Program-made: the position numbers and the translations under genes
Notes under the pieces: generated by a model
What the model was told of the DNA's origin: nothing
Database searches by the model: none
Seen by the model: only the letters and a program-made list of their open reading frames with translations
In this document: positions 13,058-27,051 of the stretch, in pieces
Position numbering within the stretch: the first letter of the stretch is position 1
How the letters are laid out: the number at the start of each line of letters is the position of its first letter
Assembly (NCBI GenBank): GCA_960531495.1
Contig: OY482854.1
Coordinates: 34,266,799-34,330,798, forward strand
Origin: Zeus faber
Taxonomy: Eukaryota; Chordata; Actinopteri; Zeiformes; Zeidae
Direction: 5' to 3'
DNA length: 64,000 nt

Positions 13058-14342
13058 GGTTGGGTGAGTACTGTATTGATGATCCCGTCTACCCAGTTTG
13101 GGTAGCCTGGTATGTATTGGTGAGTACTTTTCCTATGTTCCCCCCTGGCCAGCATGGTCAGTTTGGTATAGGGGACCAAAGGTAATGCACGGGCCGTCGC
13201 ACGTTATCAAGATTCTCCAATGCCGTATTATGTTAGGTAGAGTGTCAGGTTCATGTTTTGTAGTTATCCCATTTGGGTTAAAGAATATAGGCATATTCTG
13301 GCTTCAAGGAGAAGTCCCCTAACCAGGGTTTAAGGTGACTTACATTTAAAAGGATGCTTGTTTCCTCTTAGTAGTATAGGTCCAGAGTAATTTGTCTTAT
13401 ATTTGTTGTTTAGATGCTTTATTAGTTGTTGGTAGACGTAGTTGTTTTCTTTAAGAGTGGTGAAGAACACCTTATTTGTTTTTTGTTTCAAGTTGTTAAG
13501 AGTGGTTAAGAACACCTTATTTGTTCTTTCTCCGCATTTCTATATGATTACTTTTAGAAATTTAGGACACATTCATCAGTAGTGTACCTCAGGATCATTG
13601 AGTGTTTCAGCCTTTTAAACAAACTATACACCCTCTCCTTGAGGCAGGCCACCTGGGCTTCGTCAAGACCCTGGTGTGTGTCCCCCGGTCAATTGGTTTA
13701 TTTTAGGAAATATTTCTACTCTTGTTGGTTGGATTTTGTTGAGTTTGGGTACGACCTCTATTTGTCCGTGGGATATCTATGTTCTTAGATTTTGTTGAGT
13801 ATAGGTAAGTTCCGTCTCTGTTTGTCATTGGGAAACTTCTTCCATTTTCAATTGGATTTTGTAGAGTTTGGGTACGACCTCTATTTGTCAGTGGGATATC
13901 TATGTTCTTAGATTTTGTTGAGTATAGGTAAGTTCCGTCTCTGTTTGTCATTGGGAAACTTCTTCCATTTTCAATTGGATTTTGTAGAGTTTGGGTACGA
14001 CCTCTATTTGTCAGTGGGATATTTTTGTTCTTGAATTTTGTTGAGTTTGTGTACGACCTCTATTCGTCAATGGTTAGGGTTAGGATTTGGTTTTAGGGTT
14101 AGGATAAGGGTTAGGTTTAGGGTTAGGTTTGGGGTAAGGTTTAGGGCTAGGTCTTAGGGTTAACGTTAGGGTTAGGTTTAGAACCAGGGCTAGGCTTAGG
14201 TTTAGGGTTAGGCTAAGGGTTAGGTCTAGGGTTAGGTTTAGGGTTAAGTCTTAGGGTTAACGTTAGGGTTAGGGTTAGGTTTAGAGCTAGAGTTAGGGTT
14301 TGGGTTAGGGTAAGGGTTTAAGGATTAGGGTTGGAGAGGAGA
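13058..14342 (+). repeat. Truncated terminal A1 unit capped by telomere repeats
   Basis: This last copy of A1 matches its neighbours for 1285 bp. It then leaves the unit inside the GA-rich block, right after GAGAGGAGAGG, and continues as TTAGGG repeats. The GG at 14343-14344 could belong to either side. The missing part is the hairpin block, poly-A and AT tail. A former chromosome end healed by telomere addition would look like this. Confidence 0.9.
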
Positions 14343-14709
14343 GGTTAGGGTTAGGGTTAGGGTTAGGGTTAGGGTTAGGGTTAGGGGTTAGGGTTAGGGT
14401 TAGGGGTTAGGGGTTAGGGGTTAGGGTTAGGGTTAGGGTTAGGGTTAGGGTTAGGGTTAGGGTTAGGGTTAGGGTTAGGGTTAGGGTTAGGGTTAGGGTT
14501 AGGGTTAGGGGTTAGGGTTAGGGTTAGGGGTTAGGGGTTAGGGTTAGGGTTAGGGTTAGGGTTAGGGTTAGGGTTAGGGTTAGGGTTAGGGTTAGGGTTA
14601 GGGTTAGGGTTAGGGTTAGGGTTAGGGTTAGGGTTAGGGTTAGGGTTAGGGTTAGGGTTAGGGTTAGGGTTAGGGTTAGGGTTAGGGTTAGGGTTAGGGT
14701 TAGGGTTAG
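14343..14709 (+). repeat. Interstitial telomeric tract 1, (TTAGGG)n with TTAGGGG variants
   Basis: About 367 bp of TTAGGG repeats, the longest such tract in the window. The left half contains TTAGGGG heptamers in two clusters (about 14384-14425 and 14507-14540). From about 14540 to 14709 it is pure hexamer. Variants near the centromere side and pure repeats toward the end is the usual order in real telomeres, which fits a former terminal telomere with the end to the right. Confidence 0.97.
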
Positions 14710-15505
14710 GGTGGGTGAGTACTGTATTGATGATCCCGTCTACCCAGTTTGGGTAGCCTGGTATGTATTGGTGAGTACTTTTCCTATGTTCCCCCCTGGC
14801 CAGCATGGTCAGTTTGGTATAGGGGACCAAAGGTAATGCACGGGCCGTCGCACGTTATCAAGATTCTCCAATCCCGTATTATGTTAGGTAGAGTGTTAGG
14901 TTCATGTTTTGTAGTTATCCCATTTGGGTTAAAGAATATAGGCATATTCTGGCTTCAAGGAGAAGTCCCCTAACCAGGGTTTAAGGTGACTTACATTTAA
15001 AAGGATGCTTGTTTCCTCTTAGTAGTATAGGTCCAGAGTAATTTGTCTTATATTTGTTGTTTAGATGCTTTATTAGTCGTTGGTAGACGTAGTTGTTTTC
15101 TTTAAGAGTGGTTAAGAACACCTTATTTGTTTTTTGTTTCAAGTTGTTAAGAGTGGTTGAGAATACCCTGTTTGTTTTTTTGTTTCCAGTTGTTAAGAGT
15201 GGTTAAGAACACCTTATTTGTTCTTTCTCCGCATTTCTATATGATTACTTTTAGAAATTTAGGACACATTCATCAGTAGTGTACCTCAGGATCATTGAGT
15301 GTTTCAGCCTTTTAAACAAACTATACACCCTCTCCTTGAGGCAGGCCACCTGGGCTTCGTCAAGACCCTGGTGTGTGTCCCCCGGTCAATTGGTTTATTT
15401 TTGGAAATATTTCTACTCTTGTTGGTTGGATTTTGATGAGTTTGGGTACGACCTCTATTTGTCCGTGGGATATCTATGTTCTTAGATTTAGTTGAGTATA
15501 GGTAA
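14710..15505 (+). repeat. Truncated A-type unit (796 bp)
   Basis: It starts at the head edge directly after telomeric tract 1 (here GGTGGGTGAG, one T shorter than usual). It carries head, first minisatellite and core, and stops within the second minisatellite at TATAGGTAAG. The next unit head begins immediately, without telomere repeats. Sequence variants (GTGTTAGG, TTAGTCGTTGG, TTTTGATGAG) place it nearer to A3 than to A1. Confidence 0.92.
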
Positions 15506-16871
15506 GGTTGGGTGAGTACTGTATTGATGATCCCGTCTACCCAGTTTGGGTAGCCTGGTATGTATTGGTGAGTACTTTTCCTATGTTCCCCCCTGGCCAG
15601 CATGGGCAGTTTGGTATAGGGGACCAAAGGTAATGCACGGGCCGTCGCACGTTATCAAGATTCTCCAATCCCGTATTATGTTAGGTAGAGTGTTAGGTTC
15701 ATGTTTTGTAGTTATCCCATTTGGGTTAAAGAATATAGGCATATTCTGGCTTCAAGGAGAAGTCCGCTAACCAGGGTTTAAGGTGACTTACATTTAAAAG
15801 GATGCTTGTTTCCTCTTAGTAGTATAGGTCCAGAGTAATTTGTCTTATATTTGTTGTTTAGATGCTTTATTAGTCGTTGGTAGACGTAGTTGTTTTCTTT
15901 AAGAGTGGTTAAGAACACCTTATTTGTTTTTTGTTTCAAGTTGTTAAGAGTGGTTGAGAATACCCTGTTTGTTTTTTTGTTTCCTGTTAAGAGTGGTTAA
16001 GAACACCTTATTTGTTCTTTCTCCGCATTTCTATATGATTACTTTTAGAAATTTAGGACACATTCATCAGTAGTGTACCTCAGGATCATTGAGTGTTTCA
16101 GCCTTTTAAACAAACTATACACCCTCTCCTTGAGGCAGGCCACCTGGGCTTCGTCAAGACCCTGGTGTGTGTCCCCCGGTCAATTGGTTTATTTTAGGAA
16201 ATATTTCTACTCTTGTTGGTTGGATTTTGTTGATTTTGGGTACGACCTCTATTTGTCCGTGGGATATCTATGTTCTTAGATTTTGTTGAGTATAGGAAAG
16301 TTCCGTCTCTGTTTGTCATTGGGAAACTTCTTCCATTTTCAATTGGATTTTGTAGAGTTTGGGTACGACCTCTATTTGTCAGTGGGATATTTTTGTTCTT
16401 GGATTTTGTTGAGTTTGGGTACGACCTCTATTCGTCAATGGTTAGGGTTAGGATTTGGTTTTAGGGTTAGGATAAGGGTTAGGTTTAGGGTTAGGTTTGG
16501 GGTTAGGTTTAGGGCTAGGTCTTAGGGTTAACGTTAGGGTTAGGTTTAGAACCAGGGCTAGGCTTAGGTTTAGGGTTAGGCTAAGGGTTAGGTCTAGGGT
16601 TAGGTTTAGGGTTAAGTCTTAGGGTTAACGTTAGGGTTAGGGTTAGGTTTAGAGCTAGAGTTAGGGTTAGGGTTAGGGTCAGGGTTTTAGGATTAGGGTT
16701 GGAGAGGAGAGGGAAGTGGAGGAGAAGTAGATGTAGAAGGGAGGTAGAGGGAAGGAGAGCCGTCTGTTCGGACTGCATTCTCCTCCTGCCTGTTCGGGCT
16801 ATTCTCTACCGTCCCAGCTCTCTCAGTTTCCTGAGAGAAGGGGAAGAGAGTGAGAAAAAGAATGAAAAAAG

Positions 16872-16968
<97 letters not shown>

Positions 16969-18528
16969 TAAGCTAAGTTATTTTGTATAGTTGTTAATTT
17001 ATGAGAATAGACTCTAATCAATAGTTGGAAGTTGTTGTACACCTTATCTTGCGCCATGTCAATGCCTTTAAGAGGAGGAAAGAAAGGGGAGAGAGATTTG
17101 GTTAGATAATACATATAATGGGTTATAAGGAGAATCTGCTTTCCGAGGCACAGGCTAGATTAGGTTGGGTGAGTACTGTATTGATGATCCCGTCTACCCA
17201 GTTTGGGTAGCCTGGTATGTATTGGTGAGTACTTTTCCTATGTTCCCCCCTGGCCAGCATGGGCAGTTTGGTATAGGGGACCAAAGGTAATGCACGGGCC
17301 GTCGCACGTTATCAAGATTCTCCAATCCCGTATTATGTTAGGTAGAGTGTTAGGTTCATGTTTTGTAGTTATCCCATTTGGGTTAAAGAATATAGGCATA
17401 TTCTGGCTTCAAGGAGAAGTCCGCTAACCAGGGTTTAAGGTGACTTACATTTAAAAGGATGCTTGTTTCCTCTTAGTAGTATAGGTCCAGAGTAATTTGT
17501 CTTATATTTGTTGTTTAGATGCTTTATTAGTCGTTGGTAGACGTAGTTGTTTTCTTTAAGAGTGGTTAAGAACACCTTATTTGTTTTTTGTTTCAAGTTG
17601 TTAAGAGTGGTTGAGAATACCCTGTTTGTTTTTTTGTTTCCTGTTAAGAGTGGTTAAGAACACCTTATTTGTTCTTTCTCCGCATTTCTATATGATTACT
17701 TTTAGAAATTTAGGACACATTCATCAGTAGTGTACCTCAGGATCATTGAGTGTTTCAGCCTTTTAAACAAACTATACACCCTCTCCTTGAGGCAGGCCAC
17801 CTGGGCTTCGTCAAGACCCTGGTGTGTGTCCCCCGGTCAATTGGTTTATTTTAGGAAATATTTCTACTCTTGTTGGTTGGATTTTGTTGATTTTGGGTAC
17901 GACCTCTATTTGTCCGTGGGATATCTATGTTCTTAGATTTTGTTGAGTATAGGAAAGTTCCGTCTCTGTTTGTCATTGGGAAACTTCTTCCATTTTCAAT
18001 TGGATTTTGTAGAGTTTGGGTACGACCTCTATTTGTCAGTGGGATATTTTTGTTCTTGGATTTTGTTGAGTTTGGGTACGACCTCTATTCGTCAATGGTT
18101 AGGGTTAGGATTTGGTTTTAGGGTTAGGATAAGGGTTAGGTTTAGGGTTAGGTTTGGGGTTAGGTTTAGGGCTAGGTCTTAGGGTTAACGTTAGGGTTAG
18201 GTTTAGAACCAGGGCTAGGCTTAGGTTTAGGGTTAGGCTAAGGGTTAGGTCTAGGGTTAGGTTTAGGGTTAAGTCTTAGGGTTAACGTTAGGGTTAGGGT
18301 TAGGTTTAGAGCTAGAGTTAGGGTTAGGGTTAGGGTCAGGGTTTTAGGATTAGGGTTGGAGAGGAGAGGGAAGTGGAGGAGAAGTAGATGTAGAAGGGAG
18401 GTAGAGGGAAGGAGAGCCGTCTGTTCGGACTGCATTCTCCTCCTGCCTGTTCGGGCTATTCTCTACCGTCCCAGCTCTCTCAGTTTCCTGAGAGAAGGGG
18501 AAGAGAGTGAGAAAAAGAATGAAAAAAG

Positions 18529-18621
<93 letters not shown>

Positions 18622-20181
18622 TAAGCTAAGTTATTTTGTATAGTTGTTAATTTATGAGAATAGACTCTAATCAATAGTTGGAAGTTGTTGTACACCTTAT
18701 CTTGCGCCATGTCAATGCCTTTAAGAGGAGGAAAGAAAGGGGAGAGAGATTTGGTTAGATAATACATATAATGGGTTATAAGGAGAATCTGCTTTCCGAG
18801 GCACAGGCTAGATTAGGTTGGGTGAGTACTGTATTGATGATCCCGTCTACCCAGTTTGGGTAGCCTGGTATGTATTGGTGAGTACTTTTCCTATGTTCCC
18901 CCCTGGCCAGCATGGGCAGTTTGGTATAGGGGACCAAAGGTAATGCACGGGCCGTCGCACGTTATCAAGATTCTCCAATCCCGTATTATGTTAGGTAGAG
19001 TGTTAGGTTCATGTTTTGTAGTTATCCCATTTGGGTTAAAGAATATAGGCATATTCTGGCTTCAAGGAGAAGTCCGCTAACCAGGGTTTAAGGTGACTTA
19101 CATTTAAAAGGATGCTTGTTTCCTCTTAGTAGTATAGGTCCAGAGTAATTTGTCTTATATTTGTTGTTTAGATGCTTTATTAGTCGTTGGTAGACGTAGT
19201 TGTTTTCTTTAAGAGTGGTTAAGAACACCTTATTTGTTTTTTGTTTCAAGTTGTTAAGAGTGGTTGAGAATACCCTGTTTGTTTTTTTGTTTCCTGTTAA
19301 GAGTGGTTAAGAACACCTTATTTGTTCTTTCTCCGCATTTCTATATGATTACTTTTAGAAATTTAGGACACATTCATCAGTAGTGTACCTCAGGATCATT
19401 GAGTGTTTCAGCCTTTTAAACAAACTATACACCCTCTCCTTGAGGCAGGCCACCTGGGCTTCGTCAAGACCCTGGTGTGTGTCCCCCGGTCAATTGGTTT
19501 ATTTTAGGAAATATTTCTACTCTTGTTGGTTGGATTTTGTTGATTTTGGGTACGACCTCTATTTGTCCGTGGGATATCTATGTTCTTAGATTTTGTTGAG
19601 TATAGGAAAGTTCCGTCTCTGTTTGTCATTGGGAAACTTCTTCCATTTTCAATTGGATTTTGTAGAGTTTGGGTACGACCTCTATTTGTCAGTGGGATAT
19701 TTTTGTTCTTGGATTTTGTTGAGTTTGGGTACGACCTCTATTCGTCAATGGTTAGGGTTAGGATTTGGTTTTAGGGTTAGGATAAGGGTTAGGTTTAGGG
19801 TTAGGTTTGGGGTTAGGTTTAGGGCTAGGTCTTAGGGTTAACGTTAGGGTTAGGTTTAGAACCAGGGCTAGGCTTAGGTTTAGGGTTAGGCTAAGGGTTA
19901 GGTCTAGGGTTAGGTTTAGGGTTAAGTCTTAGGGTTAACGTTAGGGTTAGGGTTAGGTTTAGAGCTAGAGTTAGGGTTAGGGTTAGGGTCAGGGTTTTAG
20001 GATTAGGGTTGGAGAGGAGAGGGAAGTGGAGGAGAAGTAGATGTAGAAGGGAGGTAGAGGGAAGGAGAGCCGTCTGTTCGGACTGCATTCTCCTCCTGCC
20101 TGTTCGGGCTATTCTCTACCGTCCCAGCTCTCTCAGTTTCCTGAGAGAAGGGGAAGAGAGTGAGAAAAAGAATGAAAAAAG

Positions 20182-20272
<91 letters not shown>

Positions 20273-21832
20273 TAAGCTAAGTTATTTTGTATAGTTGTTA
20301 ATTTATGAGAATAGACTCTAATCAATAGTTGGAAGTTGTTGTACACCTTATCTTGCGCCATGTCAATGCCTTTAAGAGGAGGAAAGAAAGGGGAGAGAGA
20401 TTTGGTTAGATAATACATATAATGGGTTATAAGGAGAATCTGCTTTCCGAGGCACAGGCTAGATTAGGTTGGGTGAGTACTGTATTGATGATCCCGTCTA
20501 CCCAGTTTGGGTAGCCTGGTATGTATTGGTGAGTACTTTTCCTATGTTCCCCCCTGGCCAGCATGGGCAGTTTGGTATAGGGGACCAAAGGTAATGCACG
20601 GGCCGTCGCACGTTATCAAGATTCTCCAATCCCGTATTATGTTAGGTAGAGTGTTAGGTTCATGTTTTGTAGTTATCCCATTTGGGTTAAAGAATATAGG
20701 CATATTCTGGCTTCAAGGAGAAGTCCGCTAACCAGGGTTTAAGGTGACTTACATTTAAAAGGATGCTTGTTTCCTCTTAGTAGTATAGGTCCAGAGTAAT
20801 TTGTCTTATATTTGTTGTTTAGATGCTTTATTAGTCGTTGGTAGACGTAGTTGTTTTCTTTAAGAGTGGTTAAGAACACCTTATTTGTTTTTTGTTTCAA
20901 GTTGTTAAGAGTGGTTGAGAATACCCTGTTTGTTTTTTTGTTTCCTGTTAAGAGTGGTTAAGAACACCTTATTTGTTCTTTCTCCGCATTTCTATATGAT
21001 TACTTTTAGAAATTTAGGACACATTCATCAGTAGTGTACCTCAGGATCATTGAGTGTTTCAGCCTTTTAAACAAACTATACACCCTCTCCTTGAGGCAGG
21101 CCACCTGGGCTTCGTCAAGACCCTGGTGTGTGTCCCCCGGTCAATTGGTTTATTTTAGGAAATATTTCTACTCTTGTTGGTTGGATTTTGTTGATTTTGG
21201 GTACGACCTCTATTTGTCCGTGGGATATCTATGTTCTTAGATTTTGTTGAGTATAGGAAAGTTCCGTCTCTGTTTGTCATTGGGAAACTTCTTCCATTTT
21301 CAATTGGATTTTGTAGAGTTTGGGTACGACCTCTATTTGTCAGTGGGATATTTTTGTTCTTGGATTTTGTTGAGTTTGGGTACGACCTCTATTCGTCAAT
21401 GGTTAGGGTTAGGATTTGGTTTTAGGGTTAGGATAAGGGTTAGGTTTAGGGTTAGGTTTGGGGTTAGGTTTAGGGCTAGGTCTTAGGGTTAACGTTAGGG
21501 TTAGGTTTAGAACCAGGGCTAGGCTTAGGTTTAGGGTTAGGCTAAGGGTTAGGTCTAGGGTTAGGTTTAGGGTTAAGTCTTAGGGTTAACGTTAGGGTTA
21601 GGGTTAGGTTTAGAGCTAGAGTTAGGGTTAGGGTTAGGGTCAGGGTTTTAGGATTAGGGTTGGAGAGGAGAGGGAAGTGGAGGAGAAGTAGATGTAGAAG
21701 GGAGGTAGAGGGAAGGAGAGCCGTCTGTTCGGACTGCATTCTCCTCCTGCCTGTTCGGGCTATTCTCTACCGTCCCAGCTCTCTCAGTTTCCTGAGAGAA
21801 GGGGAAGAGAGTGAGAAAAAGAATGAAAAAAG

Positions 21833-21942
<110 letters not shown>

Positions 21943-23502
21943 TAAGCTAAGTTATTTTGTATAGTTGTTAATTTATGAGAATAGACTCTAATCAATAGTT
22001 GGAAGTTGTTGTACACCTTATCTTGCGCCATGTCAATGCCTTTAAGAGGAGGAAAGAAAGGGGAGAGAGATTTGGTTAGATAATACATATAATGGGTTAT
22101 AAGGAGAATCTGCTTTCCGAGGCACAGGCTAGATTAGGTTGGGTGAGTACTGTATTGATGATCCCGTCTACCCAGTTTGGGTAGCCTGGTATGTATTGGT
22201 GAGTACTTTTCCTATGTTCCCCCCTGGCCAGCATGGGCAGTTTGGTATAGGGGACCAAAGGTAATGCACGGGCCGTCGCACGTTATCAAGATTCTCCAAT
22301 CCCGTATTATGTTAGGTAGAGTGTTAGGTTCATGTTTTGTAGTTATCCCATTTGGGTTAAAGAATATAGGCATATTCTGGCTTCAAGGAGAAGTCCGCTA
22401 ACCAGGGTTTAAGGTGACTTACATTTAAAAGGATGCTTGTTTCCTCTTAGTAGTATAGGTCCAGAGTAATTTGTCTTATATTTGTTGTTTAGATGCTTTA
22501 TTAGTCGTTGGTAGACGTAGTTGTTTTCTTTAAGAGTGGTTAAGAACACCTTATTTGTTTTTTGTTTCAAGTTGTTAAGAGTGGTTGAGAATACCCTGTT
22601 TGTTTTTTTGTTTCCTGTTAAGAGTGGTTAAGAACACCTTATTTGTTCTTTCTCCGCATTTCTATATGATTACTTTTAGAAATTTAGGACACATTCATCA
22701 GTAGTGTACCTCAGGATCATTGAGTGTTTCAGCCTTTTAAACAAACTATACACCCTCTCCTTGAGGCAGGCCACCTGGGCTTCGTCAAGACCCTGGTGTG
22801 TGTCCCCCGGTCAATTGGTTTATTTTAGGAAATATTTCTACTCTTGTTGGTTGGATTTTGTTGATTTTGGGTACGACCTCTATTTGTCCGTGGGATATCT
22901 ATGTTCTTAGATTTTGTTGAGTATAGGAAAGTTCCGTCTCTGTTTGTCATTGGGAAACTTCTTCCATTTTCAATTGGATTTTGTAGAGTTTGGGTACGAC
23001 CTCTATTTGTCAGTGGGATATTTTTGTTCTTGGATTTTGTTGAGTTTGGGTACGACCTCTATTCGTCAATGGTTAGGGTTAGGATTTGGTTTTAGGGTTA
23101 GGATAAGGGTTAGGTTTAGGGTTAGGTTTGGGGTTAGGTTTAGGGCTAGGTCTTAGGGTTAACGTTAGGGTTAGGTTTAGAACCAGGGCTAGGCTTAGGT
23201 TTAGGGTTAGGCTAAGGGTTAGGTCTAGGGTTAGGTTTAGGGTTAAGTCTTAGGGTTAACGTTAGGGTTAGGGTTAGGTTTAGAGCTAGAGTTAGGGTTA
23301 GGGTTAGGGTCAGGGTTTTAGGATTAGGGTTGGAGAGGAGAGGGAAGTGGAGGAGAAGTAGATGTAGAAGGGAGGTAGAGGGAAGGAGAGCCGTCTGTTC
23401 GGACTGCATTCTCCTCCTGCCTGTTCGGGCTATTCTCTACCGTCCCAGCTCTCTCAGTTTCCTGAGAGAAGGGGAAGAGAGTGAGAAAAAGAATGAAAAA
23501 AG

Positions 23503-23580
<78 letters not shown>

Positions 23581-25140
23581 TAAGCTAAGTTATTTTGTAT
23601 AGTTGTTAATTTATGAGAATAGACTCTAATCAATAGTTGGAAGTTGTTGTACACCTTATCTTGCGCCATGTCAATGCCTTTAAGAGGAGGAAAGAAAGGG
23701 GAGAGAGATTTGGTTAGATAATACATATAATGGGTTATAAGGAGAATCTGCTTTCCGAGGCACAGGCTAGATTAGGTTGGGTGAGTACTGTATTGATGAT
23801 CCCGTCTACCCAGTTTGGGTAGCCTGGTATGTATTGGTGAGTACTTTTCCTATGTTCCCCCCTGGCCAGCATGGGCAGTTTGGTATAGGGGACCAAAGGT
23901 AATGCACGGGCCGTCGCACGTTATCAAGATTCTCCAATCCCGTATTATGTTAGGTAGAGTGTTAGGTTCATGTTTTGTAGTTATCCCATTTGGGTTAAAG
24001 AATATAGGCATATTCTGGCTTCAAGGAGAAGTCCGCTAACCAGGGTTTAAGGTGACTTACATTTAAAAGGATGCTTGTTTCCTCTTAGTAGTATAGGTCC
24101 AGAGTAATTTGTCTTATATTTGTTGTTTAGATGCTTTATTAGTCGTTGGTAGACGTAGTTGTTTTCTTTAAGAGTGGTTAAGAACACCTTATTTGTTTTT
24201 TGTTTCAAGTTGTTAAGAGTGGTTGAGAATACCCTGTTTGTTTTTTTGTTTCCTGTTAAGAGTGGTTAAGAACACCTTATTTGTTCTTTCTCCGCATTTC
24301 TATATGATTACTTTTAGAAATTTAGGACACATTCATCAGTAGTGTACCTCAGGATCATTGAGTGTTTCAGCCTTTTAAACAAACTATACACCCTCTCCTT
24401 GAGGCAGGCCACCTGGGCTTCGTCAAGACCCTGGTGTGTGTCCCCCGGTCAATTGGTTTATTTTAGGAAATATTTCTACTCTTGTTGGTTGGATTTTGTT
24501 GATTTTGGGTACGACCTCTATTTGTCCGTGGGATATCTATGTTCTTAGATTTTGTTGAGTATAGGAAAGTTCCGTCTCTGTTTGTCATTGGGAAACTTCT
24601 TCCATTTTCAATTGGATTTTGTAGAGTTTGGGTACGACCTCTATTTGTCAGTGGGATATTTTTGTTCTTGGATTTTGTTGAGTTTGGGTACGACCTCTAT
24701 TCGTCAATGGTTAGGGTTAGGATTTGGTTTTAGGGTTAGGATAAGGGTTAGGTTTAGGGTTAGGTTTGGGGTTAGGTTTAGGGCTAGGTCTTAGGGTTAA
24801 CGTTAGGGTTAGGTTTAGAACCAGGGCTAGGCTTAGGTTTAGGGTTAGGCTAAGGGTTAGGTCTAGGGTTAGGTTTAGGGTTAAGTCTTAGGGTTAACGT
24901 TAGGGTTAGGGTTAGGTTTAGAGCTAGAGTTAGGGTTAGGGTTAGGGTCAGGGTTTTAGGATTAGGGTTGGAGAGGAGAGGGAAGTGGAGGAGAAGTAGA
25001 TGTAGAAGGGAGGTAGAGGGAAGGAGAGCCGTCTGTTCGGACTGCATTCTCCTCCTGCCTGTTCGGGCTATTCTCTACCGTCCCAGCTCTCTCAGTTTCC
25101 TGAGAGAAGGGGAAGAGAGTGAGAAAAAGAATGAAAAAAG

Positions 25141-25223
<83 letters not shown>

Positions 25224-26783
25224 TAAGCTAAGTTATTTTGTATAGTTGTTAATTTATGAGAATAGACTCTAATCAATAGTTGGAAGTTGTTGTACACCTT
25301 ATCTTGCGCCATGTCAATGCCTTTAAGAGGAGGAAAGAAAGGGGAGAGAGATTTGGTTAGATAATACATATAATGGGTTATAAGGAGAATCTGCTTTCCG
25401 AGGCACAGGCTAGATTAGGTTGGGTGAGTACTGTATTGATGATCCCGTCTACCCAGTTTGGGTAGCCTGGTATGTATTGGTGAGTACTTTTCCTATGTTC
25501 CCCCCTGGCCAGCATGGGCAGTTTGGTATAGGGGACCAAAGGTAATGCACGGGCCGTCGCACGTTATCAAGATTCTCCAATCCCGTATTATGTTAGGTAG
25601 AGTGTTAGGTTCATGTTTTGTAGTTATCCCATTTGGGTTAAAGAATATAGGCATATTCTGGCTTCAAGGAGAAGTCCGCTAACCAGGGTTTAAGGTGACT
25701 TACATTTAAAAGGATGCTTGTTTCCTCTTAGTAGTATAGGTCCAGAGTAATTTGTCTTATATTTGTTGTTTAGATGCTTTATTAGTCGTTGGTAGACGTA
25801 GTTGTTTTCTTTAAGAGTGGTTAAGAACACCTTATTTGTTTTTTGTTTCAAGTTGTTAAGAGTGGTTGAGAATACCCTGTTTGTTTTTTTGTTTCCTGTT
25901 AAGAGTGGTTAAGAACACCTTATTTGTTCTTTCTCCGCATTTCTATATGATTACTTTTAGAAATTTAGGACACATTCATCAGTAGTGTACCTCAGGATCA
26001 TTGAGTGTTTCAGCCTTTTAAACAAACTATACACCCTCTCCTTGAGGCAGGCCACCTGGGCTTCGTCAAGACCCTGGTGTGTGTCCCCCGGTCAATTGGT
26101 TTATTTTAGGAAATATTTCTACTCTTGTTGGTTGGATTTTGTTGATTTTGGGTACGACCTCTATTTGTCCGTGGGATATCTATGTTCTTAGATTTTGTTG
26201 AGTATAGGAAAGTTCCGTCTCTGTTTGTCATTGGGAAACTTCTTCCATTTTCAATTGGATTTTGTAGAGTTTGGGTACGACCTCTATTTGTCAGTGGGAT
26301 ATTTTTGTTCTTGGATTTTGTTGAGTTTGGGTACGACCTCTATTCGTCAATGGTTAGGGTTAGGATTTGGTTTTAGGGTTAGGATAAGGGTTAGGTTTAG
26401 GGTTAGGTTTGGGGTTAGGTTTAGGGCTAGGTCTTAGGGTTAACGTTAGGGTTAGGTTTAGAACCAGGGCTAGGCTTAGGTTTAGGGTTAGGCTAAGGGT
26501 TAGGTCTAGGGTTAGGTTTAGGGTTAAGTCTTAGGGTTAACGTTAGGGTTAGGGTTAGGTTTAGAGCTAGAGTTAGGGTTAGGGTTAGGGTCAGGGTTTT
26601 AGGATTAGGGTTGGAGAGGAGAGGGAAGTGGAGGAGAAGTAGATGTAGAAGGGAGGTAGAGGGAAGGAGAGCCGTCTGTTCGGACTGCATTCTCCTCCTG
26701 CCTGTTCGGGCTATTCTCTACCGTCCCAGCTCTCTCAGTTTCCTGAGAGAAGGGGAAGAGAGTGAGAAAAAGAATGAAAAAAG

Positions 26784-26857
<74 letters not shown>

Positions 26858-27051
26858 TAAGCTAAGTTATTTTGTATAGTTGTTAATTTATGAGAATAGA
26901 CTCTAATCAATAGTTGGAAGTTGTTGTACACCTTATCTTGCGCCATGTCAATGCCTTTAAGAGGAGGAAAGAAAGGGGAGAGAGATTTGGTTAGATAATA
27001 CATATAATGGGTTATAAGGAGAATCTGCTTTCCGAGGCACAGGCTAGATTA

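Larger units (their letters stand above)
1..14342 (+). repeat. Subtelomeric tandem array A1 (period 1654 bp)
   Basis: The array has seven full copies starting at 1480, 3134, 4788, 6442, 8096, 9750 and 11404. It opens with a partial copy at 1-1479 and ends with a truncated copy at 13058-14342. The period is exactly 1654 bp throughout and I saw no difference between copies. Layout of the copy at 1480-3133: head 1480-1675, first minisatellite about 1676-1950, core about 1950-2115, second minisatellite about 2116-2493, degenerate TTAGGG zone 2494-2750, GA-rich hairpin block with an 11-A tract 2751-2936, AT-rich tail 2937-3133. A1 is distinguished by a duplicated block of about 126 bp in the second minisatellite and GTGTCAGG in the head region. 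The small open frames in it shift between frames and strands and show no protein family, so I treat the unit as non-coding. Confidence 0.97.

Noticed and set aside
14531-14830. Minus-strand frame encoding a long Asn-Pro repeat protein (similar frames at 28225-28635, 42434-42808 and 53977-54264)
   Set aside because: It is the translation of the CCCTAA strand of telomere repeats running into the unit head; all frames stay open in such repeats and no family is indicated.
16872-16965. Poly-A tail marking the 3' end of a retroposed element
   Set aside because: The tract lies in the middle of the unit with identical sequence on both sides in all subfamilies, and its length varies down to 8, so an internal homopolymer is the simpler reading.
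16699-16971. Lysine-rich and phenylalanine-rich proteins across the poly-A tracts
   Set aside because: The homopolymer gives poly-Lys or poly-Phe in any frame, and the frame after it changes with tract length from copy to copy, so it cannot be a conserved gene.
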